Shown piece after piece: positions 26,981-35,076 of a stretch of 64,000 nt of DNA. Every line of letters starts with the position of its first letter. Within the stretch, counting starts at the first letter, position 1. The DNA lies in NCBI RefSeq assembly GCF_027625995.1, contig NZ_CP115396.1, positions 1,550,001-1,614,000 of the forward strand, given 5' to 3'. Origin of the DNA: Hymenobacter yonginensis. Its GTDB lineage: Bacteria; Bacteroidota; Bacteroidia; Cytophagales; Hymenobacteraceae. The position numbers were made by a program, and so were the translations under genes. The notes under the pieces were generated by a model, which ran no database searches, was not told the DNA's origin, and saw only the letters and a list, made by a program, of their open reading frames with translations.

Positions 26981-28582
26981 GTGTCGTTTTTCCTGCTGAA
27001 TTCCCGCATCCTGATGCCTGCCGGGCTTTGCACGGCGCTGCTGTGCCACGCCTGCTCGGCTCCGGCCGCGCCGCCGGCCCGGCCTCAGGTCAGGATTCTG
27101 TCCGACTCTACGGTGCAGGTGGCGGCCGGGCCGCAGTACGCCCGTTCGGGCATGCATAACTTTTTCTGGGGCCGGCACTACCGGGCGCTGTGGGCGCTGC
27201 CCGTCACGGTGCCCGTTGTGCAGTTGCGCACGGCCGTGCCGGGGGGGCTCACGCCGGTGCAGGAAGGCGGCTCGTTTCAAACCAAAAACCTGCGCCTCGT
27301 CGACCGCAACGGGGTGCAGTACGTGCTGCGCTCCGTTGATAAGGACGCTACCAAGGCTCTACCGGAAGGGCTACAGGACGGCCCGATTGGCCGGCTGATG
27401 AAAGACCAGACCAGCGTCATCAATCCCTACGGGGCGTATATCGTGCCACGGCTGGCGCAGGCGGCCGGCGTCTACCACACCAACCCGCGGCTGGTGTACC
27501 TCGCCGACGACCCTGGCCTGGGGGAATTCCGGCAGAGCTTCGCCAATGCGCTGTATCTGCTGGAAGAGCGGCCCGAGGGCGACCAGAGCCTGGTAGCCAG
27601 CTTCGGCAACTCCACGCGGGTGGAAAGCTCCCGCAAAGTATTCACCAACCTGCTGGCTAGCCCCCAGTTCCGGGTGGATGCCCGCAACTATCTGCGCGCC
27701 CGGCTCTTTGATATGTGGCTCGGCGACTGGAGCCGCCGGGAAGACCAGTGGCGCTGGGCCAGCTTTGCCGCCCCCGACGGCGGAATCCGCTACCGGCCCA
27801 TCCCGCGCGACCGGGACCACGCATTTTTCAAGTTCAACGACGGCTTTTTCACCCACATCATCGGCTGGGTGAAATCCAACTACCAGACGTTTGATGAGCA
27901 AATCCGGCTCGCCGACGTGGAAGGCCTCAACCGGGCCGCACGGCCTATGGACAAGTCGCTGCTGGTGTACCTCTCGCGCGAGGATTTCCGGCAGATTGCC
28001 GATTCGCTGCAGCAGCAGCTCTCGCCGGCCGTGATTCAGCAGGCGCTCAGCGTCTGGCCCAAGGAGGTGTATGGGCTGGTAGGGCAGGAGTTCGAGCAGA
28101 AGCTCAACGGCCGCCGCAACCAGCTGCCGGCCGTGGCCGATAAGTTTTACACGCTGCTGGCGCGCAACGTAGAGCTGCCGGGCACCGACCGGCCCGAGCG
28201 GTTTGTGGTGGATATGCCGGCGCAGCAGCAGGTGCGCGTGCGTGTGTACCTGCGCCACACCACCCGCCCCGACAGCCTGGCCGGGCAGCGCACCTTCCGC
28301 ACCGGAGAAACCAGCATCCTGAAGCTCTTTGGCCTGGGCGGCAACGACGTATTCGAGTTGCGCGCCCTGCCGCCGGCCGGCATGACGCTGCAACTCTACG
28401 ACGGGGCCGGGCAGGACGTGATGCTGGGGACTGCCCCGCCCACTTCCACGCGCACTACGGTGTTCGACAGCGGCGACGGCAACACTCTGACCTTGCCCCG
28501 CACCGTGAAAGTGAAAAAATATATGCCGGCGGCCAACGAGTTTGATGCCGCCGGCTGGCTGCTGCGGCACCGGCTGTATTAG
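26981..28582 (+). CDS. Large secreted paralogue of the 25220 gene
   Basis: A 533-residue product from a GTG start at 26981 (ATG at 27014 would give 522). The N-terminus is signal-like with a Cys in LLCHACSA, so it is probably a lipoprotein. The body repeats the paralogue's plan: FFWGRHYRALWALPVTVPV, SINPYGAYIVPRLAQAAGVYHTNP, LRARLFDMWLGDWSRREDQWRWA (here the motif is DWSRR instead of DWDRH), and GGNDVFELRA. The Asp-His positions differ from the paralogue, so one copy may be inactive if the fold is a kinase. Transcribed away from the 25220 gene. Confidence 0.72.
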   Translation: MSFFLLNSRILMPAGLCTALLCHACSAPAAPPARPQVRILSDSTVQVAAGPQYARSGMHNFFWGRHYRALWALPVTVPVVQLRTAVPGGLTPVQEGGSFQTKNLRLVDRNGVQYVLRSVDKDATKALPEGLQDGPIGRLMKDQTSVINPYGAYIVPRLAQAAGVYHTNPRLVYLADDPGLGEFRQSFANALYLLEERPEGDQSLVASFGNSTRVESSRKVFTNLLASPQFRVDARNYLRARLFDMWLGDWSRREDQWRWASFAAPDGGIRYRPIPRDRDHAFFKFNDGFFTHIIGWVKSNYQTFDEQIRLADVEGLNRAARPMDKSLLVYLSREDFRQIADSLQQQLSPAVIQQALSVWPKEVYGLVGQEFEQKLNGRRNQLPAVADKFYTLLARNVELPGTDRPERFVVDMPAQQQVRVRVYLRHTTRPDSLAGQRTFRTGETSILKLFGLGGNDVFELRALPPAGMTLQLYDGAGQDVMLGTAPPTSTRTTVFDSGDGNTLTLPRTVKVKKYMPAANEFDAAGWLLRHRLY

Positions 28583-28643
28583 CCGCGGCCCGGGCTCCAA
28601 AAGCTGCTGCTGACGGGCGGATAGCAGAAGTGTATTTCCAGTG

Positions 28644-28651
28644 TACATTTG
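28644..28651 (+). promoter_or_regulatory. -7 promoter box TACATTTG
   Basis: A perfect Bacteroidota TAnnTTTG box 18 bp before the start of the 28670 gene, leaving a very short 5' leader. It lies after the end of the 26981 gene. Confidence 0.6.
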
Positions 28652-28669
28652 CGCCCCCATCTGGTTGCT

Positions 28670-29107
28670 ATGTTCTCACTTGCCGTTTCAGATTACCTGT
28701 CCGTTTCCTTTCGTCCCGACCTTAATATGCTGGTGGCCCGCTGGCTGCGGGAAGTTTCGGCGCCGGAAACGCGGGAGGGCTACCACCAGATTCTGGCCGC
28801 CGCGCGCCAGACCAATTGCCCCTATTGGCTGCTTGATGGCCGTCGCCGCAAGCCGGCCGATGCCGCCACAACCCAGTGGGGATTCCAGGAGTTTTTTCCC
28901 ACGCTGCGTGGCCAGCTGGGGCAGGATGCCTTCCTGAGCCAGCTGCTCTCGCCCTACTATCAGCAGATCACGCAGGAACTGCCGGTGTTTCAGGAAAACG
29001 AAACCAGCCCCACCCAGACCTACCACATGCGGCGCTTCAACGACGAAGCCAGCGCGGTGCAGTGGCTACGGGAATGCCAGCAGGCGGCCGGCCATAGCCC
29101 AGCCTAA
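28670..29107 (+). CDS. STAS/SpoIIAA-like small protein (family member 1)
   Basis: A 145-residue cytoplasmic protein. It is one of four members in the window, with 29104, 46316 and 57053. Typical features are an N-terminal beta strand with a short FRPDLNM segment, a helix, PYWLLDGRRRKPAD, a mid strand/loop, and a C-terminal helix near WLRECQQAAG. The fold resembles STAS/SpoIIAA, but no phosphorylatable Ser motif is obvious. The gene ends 4 bp past the end of the convergent 29104 gene, so the two overlap. Confidence 0.65.
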   Translation: MFSLAVSDYLSVSFRPDLNMLVARWLREVSAPETREGYHQILAAARQTNCPYWLLDGRRRKPADAATTQWGFQEFFPTLRGQLGQDAFLSQLLSPYYQQITQELPVFQENETSPTQTYHMRRFNDEASAVQWLRECQQAAGHSPA

Positions 29108-29541
29108 ACCATGGTGCTGCTCAGCAGCCAGCGGGCTGCCGAGTCGTAATCCTGAAAGTGAGAGACGCGCAGTGCCACGCTGCCCCGGACGCGGTGGACC
29201 AGGTCGGTGGTAGCCAGCCGGTTGTATACATCGTGCGAGTTGATGATGGCACAGTAGCGGTAGCCGCTTTCCTGCACGGCCCGCGGCGCCCAGTCGGTGG
29301 CCAGCCAGTCCTGGTCGTGGGGCATAATGGCCGGCATCATTTGGTTATCGGACAGGACTTTGCTGAGCTGCGACTCCTTCAGCAGCTGTAGCAGCTGCTC
29401 ATGCACCTCGCGCAGGCTGACGCTGAACATAGGCGTGGGTTGCCATTCCACCTGCACGTACCGGCCCGGATGCTCGATGATGTTTGCCAGGCTGTTATGA
29501 AAATACAACGACTTCTGGTAAGGGTATACTAGCTTATTCAT
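29104..29541 (-). CDS. STAS/SpoIIAA-like small protein (family member 2)
   Basis: A 145-residue protein (start at 29541, MNKLVYPYQKSL; upstream residues are basic and unlike the family). It contains FHNSLANIIEHPGRYVQVEW, LLQLLKESQLSKVLSDN, and HDQDWLATDWAPRAVQESG, with a C-terminal ARWLLSS. The segment WLATDWAPRA is also seen in the 46316 gene, which confirms common descent. No function is known. It overlaps the convergent 28670 gene by 4 bp at the stop codons. Confidence 0.65.
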   Translation of the reverse strand: MNKLVYPYQKSLYFHNSLANIIEHPGRYVQVEWQPTPMFSVSLREVHEQLLQLLKESQLSKVLSDNQMMPAIMPHDQDWLATDWAPRAVQESGYRYCAIINSHDVYNRLATTDLVHRVRGSVALRVSHFQDYDSAARWLLSSTMV

Positions 29542-29706
29542 AGGTAGAGGTAGGTTAAATAAGTTCAGCCATAGAAAACGACGGGTAAGTGGCAAAATAC
29601 AGGGAGGCGCGTCCTGACTTAAAACACAGCTTCTGCTGCAGGCAGGCTCATAGGTACAATTTATTTTTGTAAAATTTAAATAATAAATAGTAATAAGGTG
29701 GTGATT

Positions 29707-29740
29707 GGGTAAAAAAAACTCCGCCGGGAGGGCGGAGTAA
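29707..29740 (-). terminator. Terminator for the exonuclease/GIY-YIG gene
   Basis: Stem 29719-29726 with 29731-29738, with an A8 tract on the left that becomes a U-run in the minus-strand transcript. It lies just downstream of the gene at 29766. Confidence 0.85.
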
Positions 29741-29765
29741 GAAGGCTGGCGGCTCCTAATAGGTG

Positions 29766-31331
29766 CTATTTAAACACCTTAACCTTGTCTTTGTGCGAGG
29801 TGCGCAAATACTGCCGAATGATTTGCTGGGCGTCTTTATTGTCGTTGTAGCGGGTGATAACCTCCTTGAAATCATCGAGGCGGCGGGCCGTAAATGTTTC
29901 GGTATCCACATAGCCAAAGCCGAGGTAGCGGCCATGCTCCACCACCACCACGGTCTTCTCGTCGGCGCGGCGGCCCTGCCCGATGACCACGAACGAGCCG
30001 TGCTCATACGTGAAGCTCTCAATGGCTTCTTCCACCCGCTTGTTGTACTCCTCGGCTGGCTCCAGGCCCAGGCAGGCGCCTTTGCAGCGGTGCACCTGGT
30101 AGTCGAAGCACGAACCGTTGGTTTTGTACAGGTCGCAGAGCTTCTGACACAGGTTGAACTTGGAAACCTTGTGAAACAGGAAACCCTTAGCCTTGAACTG
30201 GTTGCCGAGCGCAATCAGCGGGTGCGAGTTGGAGTGGTCGTCGGCGCGGCCGTAGTAGAGGTGCTTGTAGCCCTGCTCGTCGGTGCGCAGGAAGATGCCG
30301 GCCGGAAACACCGAGCGGCGCAGCTTGCGGTTGTAAAGCGGCTTGAGGCGCTTGATTTCGTGCGACTCGTAAAGCAGCGCCACCAGCTCCGAGCCCGTCA
30401 GCTCCCACGTAATATCCGAAATCGAGTTCTTGAACTCTATACTCTTGCGCGACTTGTAGTCGATGGCAAAGTGCTGCTGAATCCGCTTGTAGATGTTGAT
30501 GCTCTTGCCCACGTAAATCACCTCGCCCTTCTCGTCGTGGAAGTAATAGACGCCGGCCTCGTGCGGCAGCGAGGCCACTTTTTCGGGCGTGATGTTGGGG
30601 GGCAGCAGCGCCGTCCGGATGGCGTCCTGCACGGCTTTCACCTTGCGGGCCGAGGGCTTTTTGGTGGCCACTGCTACCGGGGCTTCGTCAGAAGCGCTGG
30701 CCGGCACGGCGCTGGGGGCGGGGTGGCTGGCGCGGGCCGGGGCAGCCACGGGCCGGCGGCCGGCTGGGGCGTTGGCGTCTACGGCGGCCAGCGTGTCGGC
30801 GGGGGAGAGGCCGGGCTGGGTCAGGGCTTCTTCCTGCTGGCTGATCTTAAGCAGCCGGTCGAAGAGGATGGCCGTGGCGGCGGCGTCGCCGGCGGCGCGG
30901 TGGCGGCCATTGAGCGGAATCCCGATGTTCTGGCACAGTTTGCCGAGGCTGTAGCTGGGTTGGCCGGGCATTAGGGAACGGCTCAGGCGCACCGTGCACA
31001 GCGTTTTGCGCGAGTACGTGTAGCCCAGGTCGCCGAACTCCTTTTTCAGAAACGAGTAGTCGAACCGCACGTTGTGGGCCACAAACACGCAACCTTCCGT
31101 CATCTCCACCACCTTGCGCGCCACCTCATGGAACTTGGGCGCATCCTTCACCATCTCGTCGCTGATGCCGGTGAGCTGGGTGATGAAAAACGGAATCGGG
31201 CGCCCCGGATTCAGTAGGGTGTCGAACTGATCGACCACCTTTTCGCCATCATGAATAAAAATGGCAATTTCGGTGATGCGGTCCTGCGTGGGCTGGCCCC
31301 CGGTGGTCTCAAGGTCGATGATGGCGTACAA
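29766..31331 (-). CDS. DnaQ-like exonuclease / GIY-YIG endonuclease fusion (Cho/UvrC-like)
   Basis: A 521-residue two-nuclease protein. The N-terminal third is a DEDDh 3'-5' exonuclease (IIDLETTGGQPTQDRITEIAIF, then AHNVRFDYSFLKKEF, and HRAAGDAAATA). Beyond an Ala-rich linker (about 195-225) comes a GIY-YIG domain (AGVYYFHDEKGEVIYVGKSINIYKRIQQHF). The C-terminal part has the UvrC-type CxxC-like region (CQKLCDLYKTNGSCFDYQVHRCKGAC). Such fusions occur in Bacteroidota and Actinobacteria and are thought to act in DNA repair. No operon partner is seen. Confidence 0.88.
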   Translation of the reverse strand: MYAIIDLETTGGQPTQDRITEIAIFIHDGEKVVDQFDTLLNPGRPIPFFITQLTGISDEMVKDAPKFHEVARKVVEMTEGCVFVAHNVRFDYSFLKKEFGDLGYTYSRKTLCTVRLSRSLMPGQPSYSLGKLCQNIGIPLNGRHRAAGDAAATAILFDRLLKISQQEEALTQPGLSPADTLAAVDANAPAGRRPVAAPARASHPAPSAVPASASDEAPVAVATKKPSARKVKAVQDAIRTALLPPNITPEKVASLPHEAGVYYFHDEKGEVIYVGKSINIYKRIQQHFAIDYKSRKSIEFKNSISDITWELTGSELVALLYESHEIKRLKPLYNRKLRRSVFPAGIFLRTDEQGYKHLYYGRADDHSNSHPLIALGNQFKAKGFLFHKVSKFNLCQKLCDLYKTNGSCFDYQVHRCKGACLGLEPAEEYNKRVEEAIESFTYEHGSFVVIGQGRRADEKTVVVVEHGRYLGFGYVDTETFTARRLDDFKEVITRYNDNKDAQQIIRQYLRTSHKDKVKVFK

Positions 31332-31441
31332 AAGCGGCGCGGTATCGGGTAAAAAAGGATGCTAAGCTAATTGGTAACAAAGATACACGCCCGGAAGGTT
31401 GCACGCGCCGCCGCCGCGCAAAGGGCAATGGGCTGAAACGC

Positions 31442-31470
31442 AAAAAAGCCCGCACGAGGCGGGCTTTTTT
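31442..31470. terminator. Hairpin terminator
   Basis: Stem arms 31442-31453 and 31459-31470 with A6 and T6 flanks. It lies between the two minus-strand genes, 3' of the 31494 gene. Confidence 0.88.
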
Positions 31471-31493
31471 ATCATTAAGGGCCGGGCCGGCTA

Positions 31494-31964
31494 CTAGCGG
31501 CTGGCTTTCTGTTGGGTCACCCAGTTCTTATCGGACAGGATGGCGCCGTGCTGCTTCTGGATTACGTCACGGGCACCGGCGGGCAGTTCGTTCGACTTCA
31601 GCGCCGTCTCATACGACTCCAGAGCCATGGCGTCGCCGGTTTCGCACTCGCCCAGGATGGCCGAGTCGTCTTGGCCGGTTACGGCCGACTTAAGGTTGAT
31701 CCAGCCGCGGTGTACGGCGGCGGCAGCTTCGGCCAGTACGCCTTCCACGGTGCCTTCCTGCTCGGGGTTGATGCCAAACTGCTGGGCATGCTGGGTGAGT
31801 TCTGCGGCGAATTGGGCGCGGTGCTGGCTCATCTGGCTCAGCTTGGCTTTCAGGTCGGCGTTGGTTACCGCTTCAGCGGCTTCCTGGTAGCCTTTAGCAG
31901 CCGTGTTGTTGATTTCTACGAGGTCGTTGTATGCGCGGGCGGTTTCGCCGGTAATAGCAGCCAT
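31494..31964 (-). CDS. PA2169-family four-helix-bundle protein (DUF2383)
   Basis: A 156-residue helical protein of the DUF2383 group. Four helices are readable from amphipathic patterns, from ETARAYNDLVEINNTAAKGYQEAAEAV to ARDVIQKQHGAILSDKNWV. The ferritin-like arrangement with an ExxxE pattern (ECETGDAMALESYETALK) is present. Family members are found in stress contexts and may bind metal, but their role is unknown. It has no signal peptide. It is monocistronic with its own terminator. Confidence 0.85.
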   Translation of the reverse strand: MAAITGETARAYNDLVEINNTAAKGYQEAAEAVTNADLKAKLSQMSQHRAQFAAELTQHAQQFGINPEQEGTVEGVLAEAAAAVHRGWINLKSAVTGQDDSAILGECETGDAMALESYETALKSNELPAGARDVIQKQHGAILSDKNWVTQQKASR

Positions 31965-32228
31965 GTCGGTGTTTATTAGAGTGGGAAAGGAAAATTCCGG
32001 AGCCTGCCGGAGCAGATGCGGAACTGAGGGCGTATACTAAGTTGCCGCAACGGTAGTTGTGCGCAGGCCGAACAAAATTCTGGCCTGTTGCCGCTCAATT
32101 GTGGGCCCGGGGCAGGCGGCGGCCAGAGTCGGCAGTTCCCGGGCCGGGTTGGGCGGCAAGGCCAGAACCACTACTTTTGGCTGATTGGGCCGGCTGTACT
32201 GCCGGCCGCTGTTGCCTTTCCAACACTT

Positions 32229-32678
32229 ATGTCCCCGACGCCTGCCGCGCCTTCTCTGCCGTGCCTGCTGCCGCTGCCCCGCGCCGGCAGCGCCGATACC
32301 GGCTTCACGGTGAGCGTGGCGTCTGAGGGGCTGCTGCCCTTTGCCGTGGCGCGCTCCTACTGGATTTACCACACGCCCAGCCAGGTGCAGCGCGGCCACC
32401 ACGCCCACCACACGCTGCAGCAGCTGCTTATCGCCGTGAGTGGCCGGCTGGATATCACGCTGGAAACGCCTGCCGGCGAGCAGCAGCACTTTGTGCTGGA
32501 CCGGCCCGATGTGGGCCTGTACCTGCCGGGGCTATACTGGCGCACCGTGGGCTTTCAGGAGCAGGCCGTGCTGCTGTGTCTGGTGTCGGAACCCTATTCA
32601 GCGGCCAGCTACATCCGCGACTACGCGGCATTTCGGGCGCTGGCTGCTGCCGGCCACTCAGCGGGCGTGCCGATATGA
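32229..32678 (+). CDS. WxcM/FdtA-like sugar 3,4-ketoisomerase (cupin)
   Basis: A 149-residue cupin. The start at 32229 is chosen because the frame upstream is Gly/Arg-rich and non-coding. The core is RGHHAHHTLQQLLIAVSGRLDITL, with the two-His motif of the FdtA/QdtA/WxcM group, which isomerises dTDP-4-keto-6-deoxyglucose. The downstream strands include DVGLYLPGLYWRTVGFQEQAVLLCL. The stop overlaps the next gene's ATG by 4 bp (ATGA), so both are likely translated together. No dTDP-sugar synthesis or aminotransferase genes are nearby. Confidence 0.85.
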   Translation: MSPTPAAPSLPCLLPLPRAGSADTGFTVSVASEGLLPFAVARSYWIYHTPSQVQRGHHAHHTLQQLLIAVSGRLDITLETPAGEQQHFVLDRPDVGLYLPGLYWRTVGFQEQAVLLCLVSEPYSAASYIRDYAAFRALAAAGHSAGVPI

Positions 32679-33655
32679 GCGGCGCGCTGCCCGTGGCTAT
32701 CCAAGTGGAGCGGTACCAGCCCGGCCACGCCGCCGCCTGGGACGCCCTGGTAGCGGCCTCGGTGAACGGGCCGTTCCTGTTCTGCCGCTCCTATCTGGAC
32801 TACCACCAAGACCGGTTCGAGGACTGCTCGTGGCTGGTGTGGCAGGGCGAGCGGCTGCGGGCCGTGTTTGTGGCCGGTCGCGCCCGTACTGCGGCTGATT
32901 CCGCCACGCTGGTGGCCCATCCCGGCCTGGCCTACGGCGGCCTCGTGACGGCCGGCCTCGCCAAAACGTCCGATACCTTAGCCTGGCTGGACGCTTTGCG
33001 CGTGGCCTGGCGGGCCGCCGGGTTCCGGCAGCTGCTCCTCAAGCCGGTGCCCCGGGTGTTCTGCCGCCAGCCATCCGACGCCGTGCTGTTCTGGCTGCAC
33101 CAGCAGGGCGCCCTCCTGACGGGCCGCGAGCTGAATTCCGTTATCGACCTGACCCAGCCGTTCCGGATTGGCACCTGGCGCCGTGGCAACCTGCGCAAGG
33201 CCCGCCATCACGGCGTAGCCGTCGCCTGCACCGCCGCTGATGCCGACTACGCGGCCTTCTGGGAGCTGCTGACGGCCAACCTGCACCACACCCACGGCCG
33301 CCTGCCGGTGCACAGCCTGCCGGAAATCTGCCGGCTGCGCGACCAGAACCCCGGGCATCTGGAGCTGTGGGTGGCCCGCCTGGGCGCCGAGGTGGTGGGC
33401 GGGGTGCTGGTTTTCCAGGATGTTTGGCAGGGCTTCGTGCACACCCAGTACATCGGGGGCAGTCCGCGCGGCAAGCAGGTGGGCGCCGTGGATGCCGTGC
33501 TGGCCGAGCTTCTGCGCAGCAAGCCGGCGGCTTTCCGGCGCCTGTCGTTTGGCATTTCCACGGTGCAGGGCGCCCTTAACCCCGGGCTGTTAAACCAAAA
33601 AGAGGGCTTCGGCGCTGCGGCCGAAACCACAGATACCTACACCCTCGATTTGTAG
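32675..33655 (+). CDS. FemAB/GNAT-like acyltransferase coupled to the cupin
   Basis: A 326-residue protein (start at the overlapping ATG 32675, MSGALPVAIQVERY). It is composed of two GNAT-like halves, as in FemAB/BioF2-like proteins: WDALVAASVNGPFLFCRSYLDYH at the start, LLLKPVPRVFCRQPS, RRGNLRKARHHGVAV in the middle, and LWVARLGAEVVGGVLVFQDV near the end. In other bacteria such transferases acylate amino sugars or transfer aminoacyl groups to glycans. Coupling to a WxcM-type isomerase suggests a sugar-modifying pair. The product is unknown. Confidence 0.82.
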   Translation: MSGALPVAIQVERYQPGHAAAWDALVAASVNGPFLFCRSYLDYHQDRFEDCSWLVWQGERLRAVFVAGRARTAADSATLVAHPGLAYGGLVTAGLAKTSDTLAWLDALRVAWRAAGFRQLLLKPVPRVFCRQPSDAVLFWLHQQGALLTGRELNSVIDLTQPFRIGTWRRGNLRKARHHGVAVACTAADADYAAFWELLTANLHHTHGRLPVHSLPEICRLRDQNPGHLELWVARLGAEVVGGVLVFQDVWQGFVHTQYIGGSPRGKQVGAVDAVLAELLRSKPAAFRRLSFGISTVQGALNPGLLNQKEGFGAAAETTDTYTLDL

Positions 33656-33702
33656 ACTTAAGCCTTTAAGCCGGCTGACTGCGCGGCTTCAACCCAAAGC
33701 CC

Positions 33703-34884
33703 TCAGGCTTGGTTGGTGACGCGGTTCCAGAGCTTGCGCAGGCCGCCCGGCTCCTTGCTGCCAGCCTTCGCCGAGTCTTCGCCGTCGGCTGTATCGCCAA
33801 GCAGGAAGCCCCAGGGCTCGGTGGTTTTGTTGGCATCCAGCACTACCTTAATCACGGCCATGAGCGGAATGCTCAGAATCATGCCCGGGGTGCCCCAAAG
33901 CGCCGCGCCCAGAATCAGGGCCAGAATGGCGGCCAGCGGGTTGATGCTTACCTGCGAGCCGGTAATCATGGGCGTGATGAAGTTGCCTTCCAGAAACTGC
34001 ACCACCACAAACACCCCGATGACCAGGGCTGCCTGCACCGGCGAGCCGGTTTCCACCAGCGTAATGATGGCCGGCACCGTGGCCCCGATCATGATACCGA
34101 TGTACGGGATGATGGCCAGCACCGAGGCGAAAATGGCGAAGAAGATGGCGAATTTCACTCCCAGCACTAGCAGTCCGACGCCGTTGAGAACAGCCACGAT
34201 GATAATCACCTTAATCAGGCCCGAAATGTAAGCCTGCACCACCGTCTGGATGTTGTCCACGGTGTGCAGCACCGACGTGCGCTTGTCGGGGGCCACGAAG
34301 CGGAACATGAACTGCCGCAGATGGTCGCGGTAGAGCAGCAAGCAGAAGATGTAGATGAGCACCTGCGCCAGGTTGCCGAGCACGGCCGAAGTGGTGTTGA
34401 GCGTGGTGCCCAGGTACGAGCCGCCCGACTTCTTGAGCGCCTTGATGGAGGTTTCCTTCAGGTCGTCGATGCTCATCGGCTCGTAGCCGAACCGGTTGTG
34501 CGCCCATTGCTGCGCGTTGTTGAAGAATTCCATCATCTTCATCTGCAGCTTCGGAATCTCGCTCTGAAACTGCGTCAGCTGTGAGCCGAAGCCCAGGATG
34601 ATGCCGGCGAAGATGAGCAGTACCAGCAGCAGGCACAGGATAATGGCCAGGATGCGCGGGACACCCCGCGCCTCAAGCCACCGGCAGATGGGCAGCAGCA
34701 GCAGCGTGAAAACCGCCGAAAACAGCAGCGGCAGCAGAATATCGTCCAGCACTTTCAGCGAATACACCAGCAATACGGCGCCCAGCATGAAGAAAGCAAA
34801 CTGAACAATGGGCGTCTGCCGCACTTCCGGGCTGGGTTTGTGGCCGGAAGGCGGCAAATGGTGTTGGGTAGCGGGAGGAAACAT
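33703..34884 (-). CDS. AI-2E family transporter (PerM-like)
   Basis: A 393-residue membrane protein with the eight-helix layout of the AI-2E/PerM family: two helices near 25-75 (FAFFMLGAVLLVYSL and ILAIILCLLLVLLIFAGIILGFG), a helical soluble segment, and six further helices. The C-terminal part includes the conserved PYIGIMIGATVPAIITL and EGNFITPMITGSQVSINPLAAILALILGAALWG motif block. Members are exporters with varied or unknown substrates; the AI-2 label is often nominal. The C-terminal tail is polar and cytoplasmic. Divergent from parE. Confidence 0.92.
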   Translation of the reverse strand: MFPPATQHHLPPSGHKPSPEVRQTPIVQFAFFMLGAVLLVYSLKVLDDILLPLLFSAVFTLLLLPICRWLEARGVPRILAIILCLLLVLLIFAGIILGFGSQLTQFQSEIPKLQMKMMEFFNNAQQWAHNRFGYEPMSIDDLKETSIKALKKSGGSYLGTTLNTTSAVLGNLAQVLIYIFCLLLYRDHLRQFMFRFVAPDKRTSVLHTVDNIQTVVQAYISGLIKVIIIVAVLNGVGLLVLGVKFAIFFAIFASVLAIIPYIGIMIGATVPAIITLVETGSPVQAALVIGVFVVVQFLEGNFITPMITGSQVSINPLAAILALILGAALWGTPGMILSIPLMAVIKVVLDANKTTEPWGFLLGDTADGEDSAKAGSKEPGGLRKLWNRVTNQA

Positions 34885-35076
34885 TTGCTAAAAAAAATGG
34901 GAGTGAGAGAGAAGGGCAATGGCCTGTCAGGCCGTGTATTCGCAAAATGTCCGGGAACGAACCGGGCCAGGGCTGGGTTTTGACGCCATGAATTGCTAAC
35001 TTCGCTAGCGTAAACAGTGCGCGGAAAACGCCGGTTTTCTGTGTTATTTTACCTCAAATTTCGATTTCCTGATTTC

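Noticed and set aside
27371-28660. A 429-codon frame antisense to the 26981 gene
   Set aside because: A shadow frame; the sense strand shows paralogy to the 25220 gene.
32229-33655. A full glycan biosynthetic cluster
   Set aside because: Only two sugar-related genes are present; no aminotransferase, dTDP-glucose enzymes or flippase nearby.
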